Below are positions 16,353-24,761 of a stretch of DNA of 64,000 bases, one piece after another (within the stretch, counting starts at the first letter, position 1; each line of letters begins with the position of its first letter). Both the position numbers and the translations under genes were made by a program. Under the pieces are notes generated by a model. The model made no database searches, was not told where the DNA came from, and worked only from the letters and a program-made list of their open reading frames with translations. This stretch comes from Streptomyces sp. NRRL F-6131 (GTDB taxonomy: Bacteria; Actinomycetota; Actinomycetes; Streptomycetales; Streptomycetaceae). The stretch spans positions 1 through 64,000 of the forward strand of contig JOHN01000077.1 of assembly GCA_000719695.1 (NCBI GenBank), given 5' to 3'.

Positions 16353-17906
16353 TCAGTCCCGACGGGCGCGGGCCGGACCGGTGAACGGTCCGGCCCGTGG
16401 CTCGTCGGGTGCGGTCGGGGTGTCGGGGGCGAGGGGGAGTGCGGCGACGAAGCGGGCTCCGGCACCGGGCGGGGTGTCGTCGAGGGTGAGGGTGCCGCGG
16501 TGGTGGTGGGCGATCTCACGGGCGATGGCCAGACCGAGGCCGGTACCGCCGCTGGCGCGGTCGCGGGAAGGGTCGAGGCGGGTGAACCGTTCGAAGACCT
16601 TCTCGCGGTGCTCCGGCGCAATGCCGGGGCCGTCGTCACGGACCTCGACCAGCGCGATCGCGTCCTGCGAGGAGACGGTGACCACGACGTGACCGCGGGC
16701 GTGGCGCACGGCGTTGTCGAGGAGGTTGCGCAGCAGCCGCTCCAGCTGTCGGGCCACGCCGTGGACGGTGACGTCCTCGCCCGCCGGGAGGTCGACCTGG
16801 ACAGAGACACCGGCCGGGGCGTGGCGGCGCGCCTGGGCGGCCGCCTTCCGGGACAGCGCTCCCAGGTCGACCGGGCGGGCGGTTCGCGGTGTCCGGTTGT
16901 CGAGGTCGGCGAGCAGGAGCAGGTCCTCGGCGAGCCGTTCGAGGCGTTCGGCGTCGCCGAGGGTGCCGCGGACGACCTCGGGCCAGTCGGTCTGCTCGGG
17001 GTAGTGCAGGGCCACCTCCAGGTCCGCTCGCAGCGCGGCCAGGGGAGTGCGCAGCTCGTGGGAGGCGTCGGCGGTGAAGCGCCGCTGCTGCTCGGCGGCC
17101 TGTTCCAGCCGGTCGAGGGTTTCGTTGGTGGTGACGGCCAGGCGGGCGATCTCGTCGTGGCGGGGCGGGACGGGGACGCGCAGGCTGAGGTCGCGGCTGG
17201 TGATGGCGCGCAGCCGCTGCTGGATGTCCTCCACGGGGCGCAGGGCCCGTGCGGTGGTGGTCCAGACGATCAGGGCGACCAGCAGCACCGCCGCCGGGAT
17301 GCCGACGTACAGCACGCGGTCGATGGCGTCGACGGCCTCCTCGGCCTCCTCGGGAGTGACGACGATGTGCAGGGTGAGGTTCCCGGTGGTGGCGCCGGCG
17401 TCGAACGGGTCCCGGCTCCGGAACGTCGAGGAGATCACCGTGAACCTGCGGCCGGCGAGCTGCTTGCTGCCGGGTGGGGCATCGCCGTTCACGGCGCCCA
17501 GACGGAGGTCCCGTTCGACGGGTCCGTTCGGTTCCGGCAGGTCGGGGCTCGCTCCCAGCGGACGGGGTACGAAAGGCTCCAGGTCGGGGTCGCCGTCGAC
17601 GAACCGGCCCGCGGGGTCGACGACCACCCAGGTGGTGGGGCTCCGGATGAGGGCCTGGCCGGGTCCGACCCGGTCGGGGCCGTCGGCCACGGTCGGGTCG
17701 TCGACCCCGCGGCGGAGGAGCCGCAGCTGGTAGTAGTAGTCCTCGACCACGCTCAGGCTGGCTCTGGCCCGGTTGAGACTGTCGGCCATGGTCGAGGCGT
17801 AGACCTCGTGGCGGAGCCACAGCGCACCGGCGGTGAAGGCCACGGCGGTGGTGAGGGCCGCGGCCAGGGCGGCGCGCAGGCGGATCGGCAGGCGCTTACC
17901 GGGCAT
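16353..17906 (-). CDS. Two-component sensor histidine kinase
   Basis: A 517-residue membrane-bound sensor kinase. Helix one (about 10-30) and helix two (about 210-232, AAVLLVALIVWTTTA) flank an extracytoplasmic domain of about 170 residues. A HAMP linker (LRPVEDIQQRLRAITSRDLS) follows, then HisKA with phospho-acceptor box DASHELRTPLAAL, and HATPase_c with the N box LLRNLLDNAVRHA, G1 box VRDDGPGIAP and G2 box GGTGLGLAIA. It shares an 11-base overlap with the response regulator upstream (ATG at 17906 inside the regulator 3' end), so the two are translationally coupled. The signal is unknown. Confidence 0.9.
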   Translation of the reverse strand: MPGKRLPIRLRAALAAALTTAVAFTAGALWLRHEVYASTMADSLNRARASLSVVEDYYYQLRLLRRGVDDPTVADGPDRVGPGQALIRSPTTWVVVDPAGRFVDGDPDLEPFVPRPLGASPDLPEPNGPVERDLRLGAVNGDAPPGSKQLAGRRFTVISSTFRSRDPFDAGATTGNLTLHIVVTPEEAEEAVDAIDRVLYVGIPAAVLLVALIVWTTTARALRPVEDIQQRLRAITSRDLSLRVPVPPRHDEIARLAVTTNETLDRLEQAAEQQRRFTADASHELRTPLAALRADLEVALHYPEQTDWPEVVRGTLGDAERLERLAEDLLLLADLDNRTPRTARPVDLGALSRKAAAQARRHAPAGVSVQVDLPAGEDVTVHGVARQLERLLRNLLDNAVRHARGHVVVTVSSQDAIALVEVRDDGPGIAPEHREKVFERFTRLDPSRDRASGGTGLGLAIAREIAHHHRGTLTLDDTPPGAGARFVAALPLAPDTPTAPDEPRAGPFTGPARARRD

Positions 17907-18573
17907 CGTCGATCAGCCGGTAGCCGGCGCCACGCACCGTCTGGATGGTGGAGCGGTCGAACGGGACGTCGATCTTGCGGCGCAGCGCCCTGATGTGGAC
18001 GTCGATGATGTTGCTGGCGGCCTGGTGGTGGGCGTCCCAGACCTGTTCCAGCAGATCGGCGCGGCTCACCACCTCGCCGACCCGGAGCCCCAGGTAGGCG
18101 AGGACGGCGAACTCCTTCGCCGTGAGCTCGATCTCCGTCCCGCCGCGCCGGCACCGGCGGGTGGCCGGGTCGAGGTACAGGTCCCCGATCCGGACGGCCG
18201 GCCGGCGAACGGGACCGCCGCGGCGGATCAGTGCCCGTAGCCGGGCCAGCAGCACCACGTAGGAGAACGGCTTGGTCAGGTAGTCGTCGGCCCCGGTGTC
18301 CAGGGCCTCCGCCTCGTCGTACTCGCCGTTCTTGGCAGTGAGCATCAGGATCGGGATGCGGATGTCCTCGCGCCGCAGCCGGTCGCAGACCCGGTACCCG
18401 TCCAGGCCGGGCAGCATGATGTCCAGGATGATCGCCTCGTAGGGCCGCTGCCGGGCCATCCAGAGGCCGTGGCGGCCGTCGTGGCACACGTCGACGGCGT
18501 AGCCCTCGCTCTCCAGACCGCGACGGAGCACCGAAGCCAGTCGCTCGTCGTCCTCGATCACCAGCACGCACAT
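17896..18573 (-). CDS. OmpR/PhoB-family response regulator
   Basis: A 225-residue DNA-binding response regulator. The receiver domain starts MCVLVIEDDERLASVLRRGL; the phospho-acceptor Asp is in AIILDIMLPGLDGYRV near residue 48, with MLTAKNG and DDYLTKPF as conserved Thr and Lys blocks. The winged-helix trans_reg_C domain has ELTAKEFAVLAYLGLR and ends STIQTVRGAGYRLIDD. It is first in the operon with the kinase. The start at 18573 matches the family beginning, although the ribosome site is weak; a frame to 18621 adds 16 residues. The divergent DUF2079 gene begins about 120 bases away and may be a target. Confidence 0.9.
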   Translation of the reverse strand: MCVLVIEDDERLASVLRRGLESEGYAVDVCHDGRHGLWMARQRPYEAIILDIMLPGLDGYRVCDRLRREDIRIPILMLTAKNGEYDEAEALDTGADDYLTKPFSYVVLLARLRALIRRGGPVRRPAVRIGDLYLDPATRRCRRGGTEIELTAKEFAVLAYLGLRVGEVVSRADLLEQVWDAHHQAASNIIDVHIRALRRKIDVPFDRSTIQTVRGAGYRLIDDAR

Positions 18574-18693
18574 GCGGCAATCGTGCCATGGGCGCGAATC
18601 GCCACATGAAGATCGCTTCATCCGGCTTCATCACTGCTTCACACCGGCCGACCGACGGTGGACACCCCTGTTCGTACCCCACAGGAGTGCCCG

Positions 18694-20109
18694 GTGCTGT
18701 CCCTCGTTCCATCCCTCGCCCGCCCCCGACCGCTCCCGACTCCGGTGCCACCCGGCGGTGACGACACCCACCCACGACGCGTCGGCCGCCCCCGGCTGCT
18801 CGCGGCGCTGTTCTTCGCCGCCTACGCCACCCTGTCGGTCACCAAGCACCTCCAGCTCCGTTCCACCGGCTACGACCTGGGCATCTTCGAGCAGGCCGTG
18901 CGCGCCTACGCCGAGCTGCGCGTCCCCGTCTCCGAACTCAAGGGCGCCGGCTACCACCTCCTCGGTGACCACTTCCACCCGATCCTGGCCACCCTCGCCC
19001 CGTTCTACCGGCTCTTCCCGACCCCCCTGACCCTGCTCACCGCCCAGGCCGCGCTGATCGCCGTGTCCGTCATCCCGGTCACCCGGCTGGCGATCCGCAC
19101 CACCACCCCACGGCTCGGCACCGCGATCGGCATCGCCTACGGCCTGTCCTGGGGTCTGCAGCGGGCCGTCGGCTTCGACTTCCACGAGATCGCCTTCGCG
19201 GTCCCGCTGCTCGCCTTCTGCCTGGAGAGCCTGGCCCTGCGCCGTTGGCGCGCCGCCGCGGCCTGGGCCCTGCCCCTGGTCCTGGTCAAGGAGGACCTGC
19301 CGCTGACCGTCGCCGCGATCGGCCTGTACATCCTGCTGAGCGGCCGTCGCCGACTGGGCGCCGCCGTCCTGGCCTACGGCGTCCTGTCCGGCCTGCTGAT
19401 CGTGCTGGTCGTCATCCCCGCCTTCAACCCCGACGGCCACTACGCCTACCTCCACTCCGCCGGCCAGAGCCCCGGCAACCCCCTCACCCGGCTGCTCCTG
19501 CCACCACAGAAGCTCGGCACACTGATCGCGCTGCTCGCCCCGACCGCGTTCCTGGCCCTGCGCTCACCGCTGGTCCTTCTCGCGCTGCCCACCCTCGCCT
19601 GGCGGTTCTGGTCGACGACCCCGGCGTACTGGGGGCTGGAGTACCACTACAGCGCCGTCCTGATGCCCGTCGTCTTCCTCGCCTTCGCCCACGCCCTCGG
19701 CAGGCTCACCCGCCCTCGACTCGTCAGCAGGGCCGTGGCGGTCAGCGTCGCGGTGAGCCTGCTGGCACTTCCCCTCCTGCCGCTGCGGGAGCTGGCCGGC
19801 CCCGCGTGGCGCCCCAGCCCCTGGAACGGTGCGGCGCGCGCGGTCATGGCCGCCGTCCCCGACGGCGCCCATGTCGGAGCCGCCAACTTCCTCGCCCCGC
19901 AGCTCACGGCGCGAGCCCACGTCTACCAGTTCCCCGACGTCCTGGACAGCGGCACGAAACCGGAATGGCTGCTGGTCAGCGACCCCACGCGCGGCGGCCT
20001 GCCCGACTTCCCGTGGGAGCGGGCCCGCCTGAGAGAGATCCCCTCGCACGGCTACCGGCTGGTCATGGAGCGATCCGGCATCCAGCTCTACCGGCTCGCC
20101 GACCGATGA
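18694..20109 (+). CDS. DUF2079 polytopic membrane protein
   Basis: A 471-residue integral membrane protein of the DUF2079 family. After a Pro-rich N-terminal tail, the first helix LLAALFFAAYATLSVTKHLQ is followed by the family block GYDLGIFEQAVRAYAELRVP and HLLGDHFHPILATLAPFYRL, which resembles the first loop of GT-C glycosyltransferases. Eight to ten more hydrophobic segments follow, then a soluble C-terminal part (VAAVPDGAHVGAANFLAPQL and later EIPSHGYRLV). No enzymatic activity is established for the family. GTG at 18694 is taken because AGGAG lies six bases upstream. Divergently transcribed from the two-component operon, a recurring arrangement in Streptomyces. Confidence 0.8.
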   Translation: MLSLVPSLARPRPLPTPVPPGGDDTHPRRVGRPRLLAALFFAAYATLSVTKHLQLRSTGYDLGIFEQAVRAYAELRVPVSELKGAGYHLLGDHFHPILATLAPFYRLFPTPLTLLTAQAALIAVSVIPVTRLAIRTTTPRLGTAIGIAYGLSWGLQRAVGFDFHEIAFAVPLLAFCLESLALRRWRAAAAWALPLVLVKEDLPLTVAAIGLYILLSGRRRLGAAVLAYGVLSGLLIVLVVIPAFNPDGHYAYLHSAGQSPGNPLTRLLLPPQKLGTLIALLAPTAFLALRSPLVLLALPTLAWRFWSTTPAYWGLEYHYSAVLMPVVFLAFAHALGRLTRPRLVSRAVAVSVAVSLLALPLLPLRELAGPAWRPSPWNGAARAVMAAVPDGAHVGAANFLAPQLTARAHVYQFPDVLDSGTKPEWLLVSDPTRGGLPDFPWERARLREIPSHGYRLVMERSGIQLYRLADR

Positions 20110-20315
20110 ACCACGGAGGGCCGAAGCCCTGCACGGCAGGCTCACCCCGCAGCAGGACGCCCACGCCACGACACGCCGGCCCGCCGTCCTCCGCCCACTG
20201 GGAGGCTGCACCTGCGGGCAGAGCGAGGACCTGCGGGCCCAGCAGGATCTCCCGCTGAGCCAGGACCACCCGGCCATCCTCGCCCTCGCGGTCAGCATGA
20301 CCTGGTGATACCGGC

Positions 20316-20345
20316 GCATACCCCGCCGTTCAGGGCGGGGTATGC
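20316..20345. terminator. Bidirectional hairpin between convergent genes
   Basis: A perfect 12-bp stem (GCATACCCCGCC at 20316-20327, complement at 20334-20345) with loop GTTCAG. It lies between the DUF2079 gene and the convergent acyltransferase-like gene and can serve both. The 200 bases between 20110 and 20315 hold no recognised gene. Confidence 0.75.
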
Positions 20346-20370
20346 CGAAACCGTCCGCAGCGCGGAGCGC

Positions 20371-21348
20371 CTACAGCGGGCGCTGCTGGTTCTCGATCTC
20401 GGGCAAGTGCGTCCAGCCGGTCACGGAGTACCAGTGCCCGCCGTCGAGCAGATGGGTGATGATCGCGCGTTCCAGCGTGGTCCGTCCTTGGAGCGTCGCC
20501 GCGTCGCCGGTTCCGGGGAGGATGTCGAAGACGAACAGCAGGACGTCGGCGTCCGCCACCGCCGGCTGCGGCAGGGTCCGGTAGCGTCGCTGGAATGCAA
20601 CGATGTTGGCCTCTGGCGGCAGCTTCTCGGCCAACTGGGGGTCGAGCAGCCAGGAGTCGCAGATCGCGCTGTCGTATTCCTCTCCCAGGTGACGGGTGAA
20701 GAACCCCGGGGCGGCTCTGTAGGACTGCTCGCACAACGCAGGCCGGAGCGGTCCGTCGCCGGGGACATGGACTTCGAGTACCGGAGTGCCTGACTCCCGG
20801 AGTACCGCCCGGTTGAACTGGAGCCTGCCCAGTCGGAACAGGGTGCCACGGAAGTGTCGGACGAGCCAGTCTCGCTGGTCGAGCCCGCCGGTGCCGAAGC
20901 GTCGGCGGTGCAGCGCGAGGTGCGTGGAGAGGTCGGCGAACGTATCGCGGCTGGTTTCCTCGGGTATCGCGAGGCTGCGGTGCCATTCCAGAGTGGCGGG
21001 CAGTGCCTGAAGGTAGAGATGGGCGAAGAAGTACCGGCCGCTCTCGTCGAGTTCGGCGGGTGCCGCAGGCCAAGGGATCGGCGGCAGGATCCGTCCGATC
21101 CCCGAGCGGAGCGCTCGATCGCACCGGGTCAGCGCCTGCCAGAGAACTGGCTCATCGTCTGGGTCGGGAAACGTCCGCAACAGCGGCGCCACTTCGGATT
21201 CAGGGACGCCGAGCCATGCCAGCAATTCAAGGGTCGCCTTGCGATCCGGCGGATCGGCCGCGGACGATCCGGAGCCCGCGACCGTGTGCCGGTCGGCCAC
21301 CTCGGCCAGGGCTTCCAGCCACGATCCGACTTCTGAACTCACGGTCAT
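20371..21348 (-). CDS. Acyltransferase-like protein (GNAT-like C-terminal domain)
   Basis: A 325-residue soluble protein. The N-terminal half (LELLAWLGVPESEVAPLLRT) is a helical domain, and the second half contains LGRLQFNRAVLRESGTPVLE, LEVHVPGDGPLRPALCEQSY, FFTRHLGEEYDSAICDSWLL and ANIVAFQRRYRT. This pattern matches the actinobacterial acyltransferase-domain proteins made of an N-acyltransferase N-terminal domain and a GNAT-like C-terminal domain. Substrate unknown. The ATG at 21348 follows the SMP-30 stop (21350) after one base, so the two were one translationally coupled sugar-catabolism operon. No Cys or signal peptide indicates export. Confidence 0.65.
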   Translation of the reverse strand: MTVSSEVGSWLEALAEVADRHTVAGSGSSAADPPDRKATLELLAWLGVPESEVAPLLRTFPDPDDEPVLWQALTRCDRALRSGIGRILPPIPWPAAPAELDESGRYFFAHLYLQALPATLEWHRSLAIPEETSRDTFADLSTHLALHRRRFGTGGLDQRDWLVRHFRGTLFRLGRLQFNRAVLRESGTPVLEVHVPGDGPLRPALCEQSYRAAPGFFTRHLGEEYDSAICDSWLLDPQLAEKLPPEANIVAFQRRYRTLPQPAVADADVLLFVFDILPGTGDAATLQGRTTLERAIITHLLDGGHWYSVTGWTHLPEIENQQRPL

Positions 21349-21349
21349 C

Positions 21350-21740
21350 TCAGCCGTTCCAAGGGGTCGCGGCGGGACCGGTCACGCCTGGGGAGCACAC
21401 GAAGAGCGAGCCGGACAACGGGTGGCGGGCGAGGTCCTGCGGCGGTGGCCAGCCGCGCGCTGTGGTGATGTAGAGGAGGTCTTCGGCGAAGGCGCAACTG
21501 GTAGGCCGGGTTGCCGGGACCTCAACGATCGTGTCGAGGCGGCCGTCGAGAGTGTAGCGGTGTACTGCTGCGCCGTCCCAGAGCGCCACCCAGATGGCGC
21601 CGGCGTCGTCGATGCAGAGCCCGTCGAGGTCTCCTGCGGAGATGGTCGTCAAGGTGCGGCGGTCGCGGGGAAGGCCGTCGATCATGGTGTAGGCGTCGAT
21701 GCGGCGGGTGGCGGTGGTGTCGGTGTGGTACATGACAGCC
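21350..21740 (-). pseudogene. C-terminal fragment of an SMP-30/gluconolactonase
   Basis: The frame ending at 21350 reads VMYHTDTTATRRIDAYTMID, GLCIDDAGAIWVALWDGAAV, RYTLDGRLDTIVEVPATRPT, SCAF and LYITTARG, the second half of the SMP-30/gluconolactonase (regucalcin) beta-propeller, a sugar-lactone hydrolase. The N-terminal half, about 140 residues including the first metal-binding Glu, is missing; upstream lies a large hairpin belonging to a different gene. The stop is one base from the acyltransferase ATG. The junction near 21740 shows the gene was cut, and the remnant cannot fold as a full propeller. Confidence 0.75.
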
Positions 21741-21742
21741 GG

Positions 21743-21805
21743 CGGTCCCTTCGACCGTGGTGACCCGGGCTCCGCCTGCCCGGGCCACCACGGTCGAAGG
21801 GACCG
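21743..21805. terminator. Very long hairpin terminator
   Basis: Two 28-base arms (21743-21770 and 21778-21805) that pair with a single mismatch around loop TCCGCCT. It lies 26 bases past the stop of the oxidoreductase remnant (21831) and marks the end of that transcription unit. The SMP-30 fragment begins on its other side, so the hairpin may also be the recombination boundary. Confidence 0.85.
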
Positions 21806-21830
21806 CACCTCCCGTCCTCCGCCTCGTCGC

Positions 21831-22975
21831 TCAGAGCTGGACCACGGTGCCGGTGCGGCGGGCCCGCTCGGCGGCGAAGACCACGCGGTGGCTCGCCAGG
21901 CTCGCGTCGATGCCGGAGACGATCAGTTCGGGGCGGCCACCGTGCAGGGCGTCCAGGTAGGCGTTGACCAGAGCCTCGTCGGCGCCCGCGTGGCCCTCAG
22001 CGGCCGACGATCCGTCGACCGACGTGTCGTGGACGGTGCGGGTCTCGGTCAGGAAGTCGTACACCTCAATGCGCCGGCCGTCGCCGGTGAGCTGTCCCCG
22101 GGTGCCGAAGATCTTGGTGTGCCGGTTCTCCAGCGGGGTGAACGCCGTCAGGGTGAACGAGGCGGTCACGCCGTTGTCGTACTCCAGGTTCACCACTTGG
22201 TGGTCCAGGACGTCGTTGTCGCTGTGGTAGACGCAGCGGCCGTACGGTCCGTCGTCCAGCGCCTTCGTCACCGCCTCCTCGGTGAGCTCACCCGCGCTCA
22301 TGACGCGGGTGAAGTACTGCTTGGTCCCGCCGTTGCGCAGCCCGTCCCGGTAGAGCGTGGTGGCCGAGTACGCGCAGGTGTCCTGCAGCGGGCAGGTGAC
22401 GCAGCGGTCGGTGGCGCCCGCTGGCGCGGCCTCGGACCGGAAGTGGGTCAGGGATCCGAAGGAACTCACGCGCGCCACCGGCCGACCGATGACGTACGAG
22501 AGCCAGTCGATGTCATGGCAGGACTTCGCCAGCAGCACCGGTGAGGACTCGTCCTCCCGGCGCCAGTTGCCACGGACGAAGGAGTGCGCGAAGTGATAGT
22601 GCCCGATCGGCTCCAGGTGCTGGACTGCGACGATGTCACCGATCACGCCCTCCCGCAGCAGCTGTGCCAACTCGACGGTGTACGGGGTGTAGCGCAGCCC
22701 GTGGCAGATCGCCAACGCGGTCCCGTTCCGCCGGGCGGCGTCGGCGATCTCCTCGCATTCCGCTTCGGTGGTCGCCATGGGCTTCTCCAGCAGCAGCTGG
22801 TAGCCGAGGTCGGCGAGGCCGGTCGCCGCGGCGAGGTGGTCGGAGTCGGGGACGGCGACCACCACGCGGCGCCACGGGCGCCGGCGCCGACGATCACGAG
22901 CGACAGTGGCCGTTCCATCGCACCGTCCAGATCTCCGGTGATGAACGTCGCGGGTTCGCCGCTGGTCACGGTCAA
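21831..22975 (-). pseudogene. Gfo/Idh/MocA oxidoreductase with an internal deletion
   Basis: The N-terminus (PLSLVIVGAGARGAA) is the start of a Rossmann fold, and the body (VAVPDSDHLAAATGLADLGY, LLLEKPMATTEAECEEIADA, LAKSCHDIDWLSYVIG, CVTCPLQDTCAYSATTLYRD) is a sugar dehydrogenase of the Gfo/Idh/MocA family, including the EKP motif and a Cys-rich loop. Between GAGARG and VVAVPDSDH about 60 residues of nucleotide-binding domain are missing and the frame changes, near 22865-22885, so a single protein cannot be made. TTG at 22975 with AAGGAG six bases ahead is the likely original start. It directly follows an ABC permease 3' end, as in a sugar operon. A copy of its last 75 codons occurs near 44.7 kb. 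Confidence 0.8.
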
Positions 22976-22985
22976 GGCGGTCTCC

Positions 22986-23099
22986 TTAGAACAGGGGGAG
23001 ATGTGTCGGGAAGAGGAGGGAACGGGCGGCGGTCGGTGGCGTTGAGGGGTCATCCTTCGTGGCTCCGCCGGTCAGGCCTTTGACGAAGTGCCGCTGGAA
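22986..23099 (-). pseudogene. 3' end of a carbohydrate ABC transporter permease
   Basis: On the minus strand the frame FQRHFVKGLTGGATKDDPST ends in TAA at 22986. QRHFVKGLTGGATK is the standard C-terminus of MalG-type sugar permeases (compare QKYIVSGMAAGAVKG at the end of the intact permease at 26997-27830). Everything upstream is replaced, from about 23100, by an IS21 IstB fragment in the opposite orientation. The stop lies 11 bases ahead of the oxidoreductase start codon, so permease and oxidoreductase were one operon. Confidence 0.7.
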
Positions 23100-23250
23100 G
23101 GGGGCAGGTCGCGCCTTCGGTGGCGAGACCGTCGCCGCCGCCATGATCGACCGACTCGTCCACCACGCCGAGGTCCACCCCCTCAAAGGCGAGTCCTACC
23201 GCATGCGCGGCCGCGAACTCGGCCGCACCCGCACCGCCGACAACGACTGA
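23100..23250 (+). pseudogene. 3' fragment of an IS21-family IstB helper ATPase gene
   Basis: The frame reads RAFGGETVAAAMIDRLVHHA then EVHPLKGESYRMRGRELG and stops at 23250. This is the conserved C-terminus of IstB-like ATP-binding proteins of IS21 elements (FGxExxAxAMIDRLVHHxEV, LKGxSYRxRxR). No IstA transposase or upstream part remains, and the 5' side is fused to the permease fragment. It is an insertion-sequence scar. Confidence 0.75.
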
Positions 23251-23387
23251 ACAAGTCCGCACGATGGCCCACGATTGAACCGATCAGACCGGCTCGATTT
23301 CAGCCGTTGCCGACACGGGAACCTAGGCGACACCCGTCCGTCACACAAAGAGTTCGCGAACCAGGCCCGCCAGATCTCCATATCCGT

Positions 23388-23422
23388 GGTTTCGAAAAAT
23401 CGCCGACATTGCTTTCGAAACC
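23388..23422. promoter_or_regulatory. Paired TTTCGAAA operator upstream of the ROK gene
   Basis: GGTTTCGAAA at 23388-23397 and TTTCGAAACC at 23413-23422 form an inverted pair with centres 23 bases apart. A further TTCGAAAC occurs at 23480-23486, closer to the ROK start at 23517. The arrangement suggests cooperative binding of a dimeric repressor that controls its own gene and the operon. The binding protein is inferred to be the adjacent ROK regulator. Confidence 0.5.
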
Positions 23423-23516
23423 ATTGCGGGCCTGGTCGCGGGTCTTCTACGGTCCTGCCACCCGGTTGTGACGGCCGGATTCGAAACATCCTTGGAATAC
23501 CTGAGACGAGCGCGCC

Positions 23517-24749
23517 ATGTTCCCCTCCACAGGCAGCGGCCGGGCCCCCGGCCGGACAACCGTCGTCGCCTGTGCCGCGGCGCTCCACGCGATGGGCGAG
23601 GCGACGCTCAGCGAACTGTCCTCAGCCACCGGGCTCTCCAGACCTACAGTGAAAGAGCGCCTGGCCGAGCTTCCTCACCTGGTGGAGATCACCACAGGTG
23701 CCGAGCACGGCGAGTCCCCGACTCCCAGCGGCGGCAGGCCCGCCTCGCGGTACCGGTTCCGCGGCCGGTACGGCTTCGTGATCGGTGCCGAGATCGGCAA
23801 GCACGACGAGCGGATCCTGGTCTGCGACCTCGCCGGCCGGATCCTCCACATCGACCAGCACCACGACCCCGAGCCGGCCTCCGGCCGGGAACGCATCAGC
23901 GCCTTCCGGGCACGGCTGGACCGCGTGGTCAACGGTCTGCGGGCCACCCACGGCCAGTGGCTGGGGCTGGGCGTCGCACTCACCGGCGGCATCGGGCGGG
24001 ACGGGCGCGTCAGCTTCGCCCCGCACTACCCCGACCTCGAGGGCCTGTCCGCGGCCGAGGCCGGGCTGGTGTTCGGGAAGGTTCCGCTGATCGTGGAACA
24101 CGACCTGAACGCCGCCGCGATCGCCGAGCACTCCTACGGCGCCGCGCGCGGCACGGACACCTTCCTCCTGGCACTGGCCTGGCACGAGCTGGCGGCCGGC
24201 GTCATGCTCGACGGCCGGATCCATCGGGGCAGCCGGAACCTCGCCGGAGAACTCAACCTGATCACCGACGGCCCCGCCGCACCGGCGCACTGGAGCGACG
24301 AGGAGTCGTTCCTGCCGGTCCTGGAGGCCGCCGAACGCGGCGACCCCGAGGCGCAGGCGGAGCTGGCGCAGTTCGCCACCCGGGCCGCTCGGCACCTTGC
24401 CTACCTGGCGCTGGCCGTCGACCCGGAGCTGGTCGTCCTCGGCGGGCCGCTCGCCCACCGGCGGGCGCTCACCGACCTGATCGGGGCACGTCTGAGTGCC
24501 TTGATGCGCAAGGCGTACCCGGTGACGCTGGCCGTCACCGAGAACCCCACCTTCGGACCGGCCCTCGGCGCCCTGCAGCTGGCGCTGACCCACGCCTTCG
24601 GCACCCTGCTCGGCGATCCCGCCTTCCCCGCGCGGATCGACGTACGGCCGCTGCACACCGCCCCCCAGGCCGGCGGCCACACGGCGAGGCCAGCCCCGCC
24701 GGCCCCGTCTGACACCCGCCCTCCCCACTTCCCCCCTCCACCAATGTAA
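23517..24749 (+). CDS. ROK-family transcriptional regulator of the fucoside operon
   Basis: A 410-residue ROK regulator. The winged HTH is at residues 15-60 (ALHAMGEATLSELSSATGLS, RPTVKERLAELPHLVEI). The ROK domain follows with YGFVIGAEIGKHDERILVCD, LGLGVALTGGIGRDGRVSFA, VEHDLNAAAIAEHSYGAARG and LAGELNLITD. The usual CxCGxxGCxE zinc motif of sugar-kinase ROK proteins is not present, as is common in degenerate regulators. The C-terminal 40 residues are Pro/Ala-rich. It is first in a co-directional set of binding protein, two permeases and fucosidase, 12 bases ahead of the binding-protein start, so it is the probable local repressor. Confidence 0.85.
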   Translation: MFPSTGSGRAPGRTTVVACAAALHAMGEATLSELSSATGLSRPTVKERLAELPHLVEITTGAEHGESPTPSGGRPASRYRFRGRYGFVIGAEIGKHDERILVCDLAGRILHIDQHHDPEPASGRERISAFRARLDRVVNGLRATHGQWLGLGVALTGGIGRDGRVSFAPHYPDLEGLSAAEAGLVFGKVPLIVEHDLNAAAIAEHSYGAARGTDTFLLALAWHELAAGVMLDGRIHRGSRNLAGELNLITDGPAAPAHWSDEESFLPVLEAAERGDPEAQAELAQFATRAARHLAYLALAVDPELVVLGGPLAHRRALTDLIGARLSALMRKAYPVTLAVTENPTFGPALGALQLALTHAFGTLLGDPAFPARIDVRPLHTAPQAGGHTARPAPPAPSDTRPPHFPPPPM

Positions 24750-24761
24750 GGAACCCCCGCC

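Noticed and set aside
16500..17993. 497-codon plus-strand frame opposite the histidine kinase
   Set aside because: Shadow frame; the kinase H, N and G boxes are on the minus strand.
20110..20315. Short plus-strand frame ending DHPAILALAVSMTW before the hairpin
   Set aside because: No start codon with a ribosome site and no family match; could be an old fragment but the support is too weak.
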